Shown: positions 21,420 through 31,973 of the stretch, in pieces
Numbering within the stretch: position 1 is the first letter of the stretch
Layout of the letters: each line of letters begins with the position of its first letter
Source: Archegozetes longisetosus
Lineage: Eukaryota > Arthropoda > Arachnida > Sarcoptiformes > Trhypochthoniidae
Assembly (NCBI GenBank): GCA_018873245.2
Contig: JAEMBT020000001.1
Coordinates: 3,472,001-3,536,000, forward strand
DNA: 64,000 nt
Direction of reading: 5' to 3'
Program-made: the position numbers and the translations under genes
Notes under the pieces: model-generated
Database searches by the model: none
Told to the model about the DNA's origin: nothing
The model's input: only the letters and a program-made list of their open reading frames with translations

Positions 21420-22832
21420 AATGAAGGACAAAAGTTCGGCTACACCGAGCTTCGAGCTTGAGTTTGAAGCTCATACCATACCCCGAGTCTGAGCTGAGCT
21501 TCTGAGCTTATAATTTATGTATAGTCGAAATAATATTTAGATTTTTTTTAATTATAAGAATTTTTAATTGAGACAAAGTTAAAGATGAGTTCCTAAATGA
21601 TATTGGCCCCGGTCCCTCAGATATGTATAAACTAATTATTTTTATAGAACAATAAATCCAGTCTACTATTAGAAACTTTGATTATTATGAATTTCATTTA
21701 ATTAAATCTGATCAAAACTGAACGTATTTTGTATATTAATTTTGATGTCAAAGTCTACAGTGTGTTTGAATTTTCAGGGTTTAGACGTTCAAAAATTCGT
21801 TGCAAGAGAATGATCAATGTTTCTTTGACAGAAACCTTGTGTTTGAATAAGATTTTGAGTAAAGATTAATTTTAAAAATATTTTAAACATTCATCTACAT
21901 AAAAAACGACTTAAAATATTATTGAAAGATTGTCGTCTTTTTAACTATGGCGCTCCAAAAGACCCAAACCGATCTTTGAATAAAAATGAAGTTCACGATT
22001 AGATCTTACAAATACTTTGATTTTCGGTTTGGGCTTTTTGGGGCGCCATATTTTAAAAAATATTTGAAAAATTTTTTTCATTATAAAATTTTATTCTCTG
22101 AATCAATAAGTTTTATATTTAGGTGGTAAAAATTATTGATAATACTGATATTTTTTAGTGAAAAAAATTTCGAAAATCTTCAACGGTTTTCTTGTAATTG
22201 AATTTAAAATTTTTGAGCTTTGAAAATATCTAGCATATTTAATATAGATTGAAGCTCAAAGCCATAAGCAGAAACTATCGTTAATTTTACCCTCATTATC
22301 AGTATAAAAAATATCAACAAAGGTTGGGGGCCGAGGTCTATGGTGCCGCGGAACTCTCCATTTATTTTAATTATAATGATTAAAAATGCACACAAAAAAG
22401 AATTCTAATTATTTTAAATATTAAAATGCTATAAATAGCAAAAATATTATATCAAAATATTTATACATAGAACTCAAAAATATCATATTTTTAATCGAAA
22501 AGCCAGACAATTTATTTCTACGTCTAGTGATCAGATCTCGTTATTAACTATATATTATTATCTGGTAATTATGTATTGGTGTTGTAATAAAATATTTTAG
22601 ATGTATTAGACTCATAGATACGTAGAAATTTCGGTCTTTCGGTCTTTTTATATACAATTTGAAACTTAAAAATTTTAGTCAACGTTTATATTTATTTATA
22701 TACCAGACGTGTAATTGAATCTTTGGTAAGAAGTTCGAAAGTTCGCTTATCCGAGTAGCGAGCCTAAGCTTATGCTAGCCGGGCTCGTCACGCTCGAGCC
22801 TGAAGCTCGGTCGAGCTTTTGTCCTTCATTAT
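21420..22832. mobile_element. hAT-type non-autonomous element with 8-bp duplication
   Basis: Direct repeats TTATGTGT are at 21,412-21,419 and 22,833-22,840. The inverted ends are AATGAAGGACAAAAGTTCGG and the complement of the right end, AATGAAGGACAAAAGCTCGA. GAGCT/CGAGC words crowd both subterminal regions. Unit B lies inside it. No open frame. Confidence 0.65.
21603..22360. mobile_element. Hairpin-bearing repeat unit B
   Basis: Runs from ttggccccggtccctcag to gttgggggccgaggtctatggtgcc..ctcc. It is a diverged relative of unit A in the same orientation. Its palindrome at 21,947-22,051 pairs ATGGCGCTCC and GACCCAAACCGA with their complements and sits at the same relative position as in unit A, but with different arm sequence. 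Confidence 0.5.
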
Positions 22833-23012
22833 TTATGTGTTAATAACTATAGTATCAATACATTGAAAATGGACTTTATGGATGATCTTAATTTGTAAGT
22901 GTCCAGTGGTCAGCCTTTTTATATGCATTTTCGTACGTGATATGACATGAAATTCATACCATAAAAATACTTTAGAAATCGATTATTACATAGTCCCGAA
23001 CTTTGATCGTTA

Positions 23013-24350
23013 GTTTTAGTTGTAAACTAGTTAAGTATTTTCGCAACTTCTTAAAGGTGTGAATCCGTTTGGAATGAAGGGTCACTCGACTTCATTGATA
23101 ATTCGTGACAATAACTGGGCTAATAAGGGAATTGAGTCGAAACACAAAACTTATTTACTTAAACCGATTCAAAATTGCAACAACTCTTTCAATCTATAAT
23201 ATTAGAGCAAACAGATGAAGTAAGAATGAGTGAAATGAAGTGTCACACGGATCAGTTATCAGAGTATCAGTTTGAACAAGTTTGAAGACAATAGAAGTAA
23301 TTTTGAAACTTCAAAATGAACCAAATTGAGTGTTGAAGTTGCGAACAAAGCTCTCTTATTGATTGAACAGAGATTCTCGAAACTGATATAAAAAGCTCAT
23401 TATTGAACGACATTAATTGTTTGTCAGTTATAAATGAACTAAAATTTATTAAAAATCCAAGAAATTGGTGTCGGATTTAGATTCAGTGGACACTAAATCA
23501 ATGGGACAGAAAATATGACCTAAAAGACAGTAAGGAATGAGTTTAGAGAAATACTGGTGGTAGAGATAAAGAAATAAGAGAAGATTGATTTAAGAGATAT
23601 ATAAATAGTGAGCCACTTGTAAAATCTGATCTTTTCATAAGTAATTGATGTGCATTTCTCAATTCACAGTGAACTTTATCTTGACACTCTGATCTTATTT
23701 CTATCTAATGAAAATTAAAAATAATGAGTTGCTATAAATATTGAATAAAAATTCATTTATAATTTTTAAGACAATTATTTTATTTTTTATATTTTATTAA
23801 AAATACTAAACAATGATATAGCGAAACTCGAATTTTTGTGTTAACACATCGTATAAATTTTACAATTTATGTTCAAAATTTTTCAATTAAAAATGTTAAA
23901 GTTCATTAATAGTTCATTTAACTCCGATTAATGTACAAATATATACTTTTAAGTTACGTTTGAAAATTAATAATTGTCATGCTTATAGAAAGATTTTATC
24001 AATTTTTATTTATGCATACGATCAAATTTCTAAAACTTTGGTAGAATTGAGGATCTTCAAAAATTTATATTCTGGTCATATTATAATACAGAATAGTTAA
24101 ATTTCATTATTATTATTATGGTATTTTTATATTCATATTCATCTTGTCTTTTAAATACAATCAATTAATTAATTAGGTGGCTATTTCAAGTAACAATATT
24201 GAGGTTAGAATGTTTTTTTAAATAAAATTTACAATGTCATTTGCATTTACTTTTTTCAGTCTTTCGTTTTGTGAGTTAATTCTTTTGTAAAACAGTTATT
24301 TCTTTGATCCTTTTTAAATATTTGATGTACTAGAGATATGAATGTATAAA
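23013..24350. other. AT-rich DNA between the repeat block and unit 3
   Basis: No open frame of note, no inverted repeats and no RNA gene seen on either strand. Runs straight into the 3' flank shared by the duplication units at about 24,350. Confidence 0.6.
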
Positions 24351-27241
24351 TAATCAGCTCATAATTTTTTTTAAATATTTCAAATATTTCAATATCATAA
24401 GGTATTTTTTCCAAATAATTCATAGCAATCCTTTAGCTTTAAGTGTGAATAAAAGTTACTACAATTGAAGATCAACTTTAATACTTTTGAAAAGTTAGTA
24501 TTTTACGAAAATTGGTTTACTATTCTTAAAATGAGTCCTGTTTTATAATAGATTTAATAAGATTAAAATTAATATAAATGATCAGTTATTAATACATTTT
24601 ACTGAATTGTTTATTTGGCAAATAATAAGTTTTTATGTAGATATACAATGATTTGAAATTTCAATTTTTTTAATTGGCATTGGGTTTAATTACAATTTTA
24701 GTACATGATTTGATTTGTCTCCAAACCAATCAAGATCAGCATCAAAATCATGACTTCAATTTCAATTACAGTCGACTGCATTGCCTGTCTTTGATTTTGA
24801 AAACATCGACGTAATTGAAATTAATATCAAACGGACAGTTGTTATCATAATTCAAGTTAGTGTACTTTCTTGCCAAACGCCTTGCTTTCCATTCTTTGAG
24901 ACGAGTCGCGATCGCGATATTGAGTCGAGTGCTCGAAGACGACATCCAATGAAATAATGAAAATTTAGAGGTATGTTTCATATGAAACCGAATCATATGA
25001 TACCATAACCTTTCGGAGAATGAATTCAAAGTAATAGTTTTTGGTATGTCAAGGATTGGATACCAATACTTCATTAAAACATTCCAGTGAATAGATGGCG
25101 AAACACTATTCATAGCCATACAGATCCCTTTACCCATTTCCACACCAACTGGTGCTGTAGGTATTTCTGCTATTATCAATGGATACCATTCTCTCCAGAA
25201 CATCAATTTACATAACTCAACTATTTCTTCGGTGCTTCCAGAGCATAGATTGAAGCGATCATCGGTTCCGAGACAGTAACCAATGACTCTCCAAAAATAA
25301 AGCAAACAATCGAAGTCATAAGTCGAAAGAGAATGAAGTCCACACTCTTTAGGAAAGAGAGCGACAAAGCCGGTGAATGCGAATTGAGCGTGAGCCATGC
25401 CATACTGAGGTATCCATAAACAATCAGTTCCTTCAACTCGATTGGATTTACGATTCATAGATTTGCTGACCTGTCTGTGCATACTTCTGACCTGTCTCAA
25501 CGACTTATATGACTTACTATTTTCCTCAAATGGGTTATATTCGTACCAATATTTGACGTGTATTATTGTTGACAGATATCTTCGGAATAGTTTTGCCACG
25601 TTTGATGAATTACCTGTTACCAGAAGGGGTGCTAAACCATCCGGGTGATGCAGTACTAGGATTAGACCCATAAATTGACCAAATAATAAGCTGAAAATTT
25701 AATTTTAATTAAAATTTTTCATAGAATCTTTTATTTTTTGAATAGTTTTTCAATCGCTCAGAAATGGGACATTTAGAAGATTTTATTTTTATTTTCTGTT
25801 ATCTAAATCTCATTAATTGAAAAGTTTGACTTAATTTGAAGTGCAATTTAGTGGCTGGTATTACATAACAATTAACGTGTTAGAAATCTTAAGGAAAGTT
25901 GATTTTTATGATAAACCTGACCATGACTTAAATGTAAAAACAATAACCTATTTATCTACTAAACAGAACAGCTCTTATGTAAACATTATTAACAGTAAAA
26001 ATTTGAAGTTTTATTTATTTTTTTATAAACTAAATACTCATTTAGTGGTACTTCGCGAACCAGTCCAGTGCTTTTGAACTGATTTCTAGTGGTTTATAGA
26101 CAATAGAGTGACAATTACAACTAATATCTATCCTCTTACACATGAACTCATTCAATAGATTCATAGATGTTATGAATGGGAAATTATCAATAATATTTAT
26201 AGTCCAATATACTAATGTCAGATTGAATGAGTCAATATTTTTCTAGTTATGTATCAAATCAATGAAACATTCTGTCAATAGTTTCGATCTGTGTCTGAGA
26301 TTAAGTTCATAGTTTAATCTTGAATCTCATTACATAGCAAATAATGTAAGAACATAAGTCTAATTAAATATATGTATTTCTTTTGATATCTGTATAAGAA
26401 TTGCTGAGCAAATAAACTTTTCTCATGAACTGTGAACTCATAAATGGAAACAAACAGTGGAAAATCATAATGACTATGAGTTTGGTTTGACAAAGATTTC
26501 AGGCATGATGATCTTGAACTTATATTTCTCAATTTGACGACTACTGCTCCGGGTCATATTGTTTGAAATCAAAAATCTGAATTTAGCATTAAATGCAGGC
26601 ATAAGACATATGTAAATTGAAAATTTCAAGGATATCAAGCGAAAATTATAAGACGGTTTGATTTTAAAGCAATAAATAAGTTTAAACCGAGGACAAATGT
26701 TTGTAAGATACTTCAATTTCTGGTATCTTGAATATAGATTTTTAAATTTCAGGTAACTTATATTTAACTTCATAAATTTCAGGTACTTATATTAAATTTT
26801 TAAAATTTCAGCTAGCATACTTACAGTTTTTTAAAATTTCAGATAGTTCATACTTAGTTTCTCATGTTTCAGGCAGCTCATATTTTACAGTTAAGTTCAA
26901 AAAAGCATACCTCGTATAATATTTACGCGCCAATTGTTGTGATCTCACAAATTTGTTTTCATCAAACCAAAGGGGAGGTTTTTCTGGAGTGATATTTTCT
27001 GAAATACCACGAAATAGTTTTCCATTTTCCAATATATCTCTCCATTTACGCTCTGCATTTTCTCTCACACTTTCACTATTCATTGTTTCTTTTATAGCAA
27101 CTGTTCGTCTATTTCTTTACGAAATAGTTTTTCCACAGAGAAGTCGGAGTAAATGAAAGAAGTCATTCTGAAGGCTATCAACTTTTTTTTTATAAATATT
27201 TAATAAAGTTTTGTCCAATAAAAATGTTTGCAAATCATTAT
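24350..27241. repeat. Segmental duplication unit 3 (DUF2236 copy 3)
   Basis: The most compact of the three blocks: shared 3' flank, exon 2, a 1220-nt intron free of foldback elements and MITEs, exon 1 and about 150 bp of upstream DNA. Homology with units 1 and 2 ends at 'aaatcattatg' near 27,241, so the co-duplicated plus-strand exon is absent. Confidence 0.75.
24766..27083 (-). CDS. DUF2236 (mpaB/rubber-oxygenase-like) protein, copy 3, two exons
   Basis: Exon 1 is 27,083-26,911 (173 nt, MNSESVRENAERKWRD..), donor GTATGC, intron 1220 nt, acceptor ..ATTTTCAG, exon 2 25,690-24,766 (925 nt). The joined frame is 365 residues with a split Ser codon. Residues around the join read YYTS|LLFGQFMGLILVL, a hydrophobic stretch as in family members. 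These are followed by GLAPLLVTGNSSNV, FRRYLSTIIH, MAHAQFAFTGFVALFP and YFWRVIGYCLGTDDRFN. Compared with copies 1 and 2 the last 50 residues differ most (KARRLARKYTNLNYDNNCPF). There is no lesion. The clean short intron makes this the best guide to the ancestral gene. By family, a heme-dependent oxygenase fold is expected; activity and substrate cannot be read from sequence. Confidence 0.75.
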
Positions 27242-28197
27242 GCTTTGCACAGAGTTGCAACACTTATCTAATCTTTTGAAACCTGAATTTATTTGAATCA
27301 ATCAATACATAAGTAGCTATTATTGAGGATATTTTCTGTTTCTAAGATTTGTACTTCGACTATCAAATGAAAGATGACCTTAAAGAAGTGCAAAAATCAA
27401 TTTTTCTAAAAGGGCATAAGACCAATTTTAATGTAAAGTGTGTGAGCCACATAAGAGTTTTTTTCAAACTTTTTTCACTTATTATTAATAATTTATTAAT
27501 TTGTTTTCATGACTAATTTTGATTTCACTTTTCATAAGCATTATTTTTGTTTTGATTTAATCAATTTGTTCAAACCCTGAATCCAAACTAAGAGATAAGA
27601 TCTTTGAAAAAGCTTGGAAAAGCAAAAATCATGTCGTAGCTAAAGCTCAAAGCTAAGTTCTGTTTGATTGAAGTTTTGTTAAGTCTTTTAGAAAAAAACG
27701 TTTTAATTTGCGTACTTCTTTGAGACAAGCTTTCAAATTAATCCATCATAATAAGTTTCACAACTAAGTTTTGGCACACATTAGAAAAACCTTATGAGTT
27801 ATGACGAGGAAATATATTCAGTCGTACTGATTTAATTGCAAAATACATAAAGTAAATACAGTTAAAAACTTAATAGTCATCGATAGCGACAAGAAAAAGC
27901 TGTCGTGATGCGCATTGATTTGTTGCTAGATACGGTTTTAGACTTGTTTTGATTACTATATGTGATATTCTATAAGTTTCTAATTATCCTCTATTTCATG
28001 GTCTAATGATAAGCATCGCATGACAACACATCAATTCTGGTTGCTATCACGGATCATTAAGTTTTTGAGTGTATATTTTGTTATAAATTATAATTTGAAT
28101 ACTTTAATAAGGAAACAGTTAATCATATCGATAAACTTATATAAATGAATATTAAGGTATAGAAAATCTTCAATAAAGGTTTAGCCCATCAAAAACA
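27242..28197. other. Intergenic DNA between DUF2236 copy 3 and the sphingomyelinase gene
   Basis: AT-rich with no supported exon. It contains one MITE (27,864-28,066). ATTAAA on the minus strand at 28,108-28,103 is a candidate polyadenylation signal for the sphingomyelinase gene. Confidence 0.5.
27864..28066. mobile_element. MITE copy A (family also at 39.3 and 41.2 kb)
   Basis: Inverted ends AAAAACTTAATAGTCATCGA and the complement of the right end, AAAAACTTAATGATCCGTGA, each followed by TAGC(G/A)AC. The interior shares 'gatattctataagttt' and 'atggtcta' blocks with copy B at 41,172-41,389. No coding capacity. It lies about 130 bp downstream of the sphingomyelinase stop. Confidence 0.65.
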
Positions 28198-31100
28198 TTA
28201 TAAAACTTTTTTACAAAAACGATTGTCATGAGACAGAGCACTAACTAGTCTGCAAAGAACATCACGTTTACAAACACGTCCATTACAATGGTTTTGGCCG
28301 ATATTATCGCTTCGATTGAAAAAGAATTTATAAAACTCTTGGAATAAAGAGTTATCATGTTTCATCTTAATAACAAAATCATGCCATTGATCTGGTGTCA
28401 AATCATTGATCGGGAATGCATCGCGGGCAGAATATGAAAGATAATACTCTATCGGTTTTGAATCCCGATTCATGTTGGCTTCGGTCAGATTCATATAGTA
28501 GGTTTCATGATCGAGCACTTGATAAGTTGAACCTTCATAGTTGCCATCAATTGTATATATTCTATATCCTGGATTCACATTCCCGAAAGGGGTAACACTC
28601 GGACCAATATATGCCACATTTGTTGGTCTCAAATGCGAAGAAGAATTAGAATTATCATTTTCGTAAAATATTTCAAACTCGTCCTGATGTGTATGACCAA
28701 AAAACTGAGCCATAATAGTGTCCTCAAATCGATTGATAATCCTGTAGTAATTGCGACTCCAGACTTGAAGACAGTCACTAGAACCAGGAGGAATATGACC
28801 GATAATGTGAACCTAATAGAATATTAAAAGAGCTTAGAATTGAGTGAAAGCGTTGAAGTATAGAAACATTAATGAATAAGTAGGTGATGATGAATGAGTA
28901 CCTAGCCTAACCATAGCTAAGCTAAGGTAAGCTAAGGTAAGCTAAGGTAAGCTAAGGTAAGCTAAGTTAAGCTAACCTAACCTAACCTAACCTAACCTAA
29001 CCTGATCCAACCTAACCTACCTTTTCTTGAATGAGTTCGGAAGCCTGTAGTTCGTGAATGAGCCATTGTAGTTCTCCAGCGGGATCAGTAGCATTGAGGA
29101 GAAGCCACCAATTTTGATTATTACAGTAATTCATATTAAGAGAAATAAGTTTGAGTCCTGGTTTGACTCTCACTGAATAATAGGCACCTCTGAAAATAAA
29201 TATGAAACTTTTATTATTATTACTTCACTTGTCATAAAACTTAATCTAATTCTCGCCATGAAAAGAGAAATTTGTGTTAATTATTAATGTGTGCTTTATT
29301 TTACTTTTTGATTAGTGGCAGTGTTTGTGATGGAAGCCATTGAGACCATACATCCTCTAATGTGTCGTAAAGCCATGATATCGCGTATTTGCCTTTTATT
29401 TCTGGCAGTGGGAAGCTGTCAAAGTTATAGTTATGTTTGATTATTCCTAAATTTGATTACCATATATTTATAGTTATTGAATGAAAACTATTTTTCTAAT
29501 TTTATATAACTCTTTTATATATGTATTGTGAGTACATTCAACTCTATCGTATAGATCTACTGATACCAAGAAAACACTCATCTAAAACGTTTCTACTAAT
29601 AAATTGATTCAGACTTAATAGCGATAGAACTCTGATTGACTCAAATTTAATCCGATATCTTTAGGTAGGGTTTATAAACTCAAAATCCAATTACTTAGTC
29701 TTTTACTTTCTATTGGAGCAAAGTATCTGCAGATCAATACGATTGAACTTAACTTAAAAATAGATGCATTTTCAAAACAAAATCAAATCAAACTGAAAAG
29801 CTTAGATATCAATACCTATTGAGGGGAACAGTTTCATGATTACCAAGAGCAGGAAAGATAGGAATATGACCTAAATATTGATGAATAAGTTGAGCAACAA
29901 GTCTAATGAGATGAAGTTGACCATGACGAGTCTGATTCCAGATATCATGAGGTGGAATATCTCCAGTCCAAATAACATAATCAATGTCTTGATGAGTAGT
30001 TTTGATATAGTTGAGGGTCTGTTCGAAGGTCCTGACTGGTAAATCGCAATCTCGATAATCACCCCAATAACCGGCTCTGTTTTCTTTTCTTATCTCAGAT
30101 GTGCTGCTCCGACAGCAAAGAGGTTCACCACAATTGGCATCTCCGCCCTCTACATACAGAGGGTCAATATGTGTATCTGATATGTGAAGGACTTTGATTT
30201 TTGGTGAACCGAACTAAAGCGGAAATGATAGATAAAATCAAGTTTGACTCGAATCAAGTTAATGGCGTTACTTTTGGCTGAGGTCTAGAAGGCTTGACGG
30301 GTGGTTTTGGTATTGGAGTTAGTGGTAAAGTCCAGTTGTATAAAGGATTATATACACGAACGCACGACTCTCCCAATAAAGTGCCGCATATCTCATTCGG
30401 ACTTAAGTTGATCTCAGATATTACTGTCACAAATTCGTCCTAAAAATAATGTCTTAAATTAGTCAATCAGATCCACATTTCAACTTGTTATATATGCAGA
30501 CTTTCTTCAAAGGAGTTAAGTTTTGGAATAATGTACCACTAGATATGAGATAAGCTGAAGACATGATAAGTTTTACTTAATTTGGTGCTATGCAAATATT
30601 AGTTTACTTTGAGAAATATATATTCAGATAAAATGAGATATCAGTTAACGTCAGGCACTAATAGTCACGATAAGGAAAATATGTTTTCTTAGTTGGAAAA
30701 CTTGCTTAGGCTGTAATCAGGTTGAAAGAAGATCTGAAGAAGGTATGGAGAAGATCTAGAGAGGATCTGAAGAAGGTCTAAAGAAGGTTTAAAGAAGGTC
30801 TAAAGAAGGTGAGAAAAAGTAGGAAAATATGAAGAGGACTACTGAAGAAAATGAGTTAGACTGTTGAACGAGCGTTAAGTAGCGCATGATTAGCTTGATT
30901 GTTGATGATAATGTTTTAGCAACAGATTTCTTAATTGATAAAACAAATTCAATTTGTTTCTGTTGTTTTACTTGTTTAGTTTGTTTTATTTGTTTTACTC
31001 AATTAACTCTTTATCTGCAATTGAATGGAAGAATAATAGTTTGACCATTAGTTTAATTAATTAGATTTTCAATGAGAGCATATTTGTGGATGAGATAGAA

Positions 31101-31973
31101 TTTTATAATTGACTCAAGTCTTAAACAAACATACTATAAAAGAAAAATATTTGATATTCTGGACTTCAATTGAATTAAGATTACTGTAAACAAAATTGGA
31201 TTTGAAATAAACTTTAGTTCAAGTATTTCTGTAAACAATAAACATTAAGTTTAGTTTAAATCATCATTCTATCAACAAAAGATACCATTAGAAACCTAAA
31301 ACACAATTTATTTATATAGAATATTCTCACTGGATATATACTTTTCATCTGAATAGTCTTCACACCAATGCTTACAGAATATACTTTCACCTGAATATTC
31401 TTCATTTCAATAGAATATTCTTCATCTCAATGCCTGTCATATAAACCTCAGAATACTCTTGACATGAATGCTTGTAAAATATGCTTTCATCAGAATATTC
31501 TTCATCTGCATGCCTGTCATGTTGGCGTCAAATTGAACTGAACATGACCTTCGCATAAGACTTACCTTATACTGATCGACAAATCCCTCGCAGACCCTAA
31601 CAGTTTGAAGGTTGAGAGTCTTGCAAAGATAGTTGGCAATAGAAGCGATTTCTTCTTTGCCTTTGCCAAATTCGATGAGGTGTTGAGCCATAGCAATGCC
31701 GAACTTGCAGGACATGCAAGCGCTTGAGGATGACTTACCCTGTTGCACATCTTTGACAACTTTGCGTAAATTAAGTAAACGGAATGCATTGGATAATAAG
31801 TCTATCAGAAAGTTATGATTTCCAGCAACTTGTTGAGTATCTTTACTTTTATTATTATTAATATCATTCTTATTATTAGAACCAATTATTTTTGATGAGG
31901 CAAACGGTAATGAGATGAGTGATAGTATTAATAATACTGCAAACCAAATATGAATTTTAAACAAACTATTCAT
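28198..31973 (-). CDS. Acid sphingomyelinase (sphingomyelin phosphodiesterase), six exons
   Basis: Exons: 31,973-31,566; 30,439-30,272; 30,213-29,816; 29,415-29,305; 29,189-29,021; 28,812-28,198. All have GT-AG borders and phases agree, giving 1869 nt, 622 residues (human enzyme 631). A signal peptide (WFAVLLILSLISLPFA) leads into a saposin-B domain with six Cys at about 86, 89, 117, 128, 154 and 162, then a Pro-rich linker (PLTPIPKPPVKPSRP). The metallophosphatase domain holds SDTHID (D205, H207), TGDIPPHD (D277), GNHE (N317, H318), IGHIPPG (H424) and FFGHTHQDEF (H458, H460). These are the zinc ligands and catalytic residues of the family at almost the human spacing. The C-terminal part keeps NPGYRIYTIDGNY and DHETYYMNLTEAN. 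It hydrolyses sphingomyelin to ceramide and phosphocholine, as a lysosomal or secreted enzyme. Intron 5 begins inside a TTAGG-type array. The start is the first ATG after a good acceptor, so an upstream non-coding exon is possible. Confidence 0.95.
28911..29020 (-). repeat. TTAGG/TTAGC array forming the start of sphingomyelinase intron 5
   Basis: On the plus strand, GCTAA/GGTAA units pass into CCTAA units (cctaacctaacctaacc..). Read on the gene strand the intron opens GTAGGTTAGGTTGGATCAGG, so the 5' splice site of exon 5 (29,021) is directly joined to the array. Confidence 0.85.

Larger units (their letters stand above)
19908..23012. mobile_element. 3.1-kb inverted-repeat element containing nested repeats
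   Basis: The left arm (about 19,908-20,035: AAAGTTCGGGACTATG, tatttttatagtatgaactt, gcatataaaaatggctgacc) is mirrored by the right arm (about 22,885-23,012). Arms of about 130 bp are roughly 80% alike by eye. There is no transposase frame inside. The interior holds two related hairpin units and a hAT-type MITE. Confidence 0.65.
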
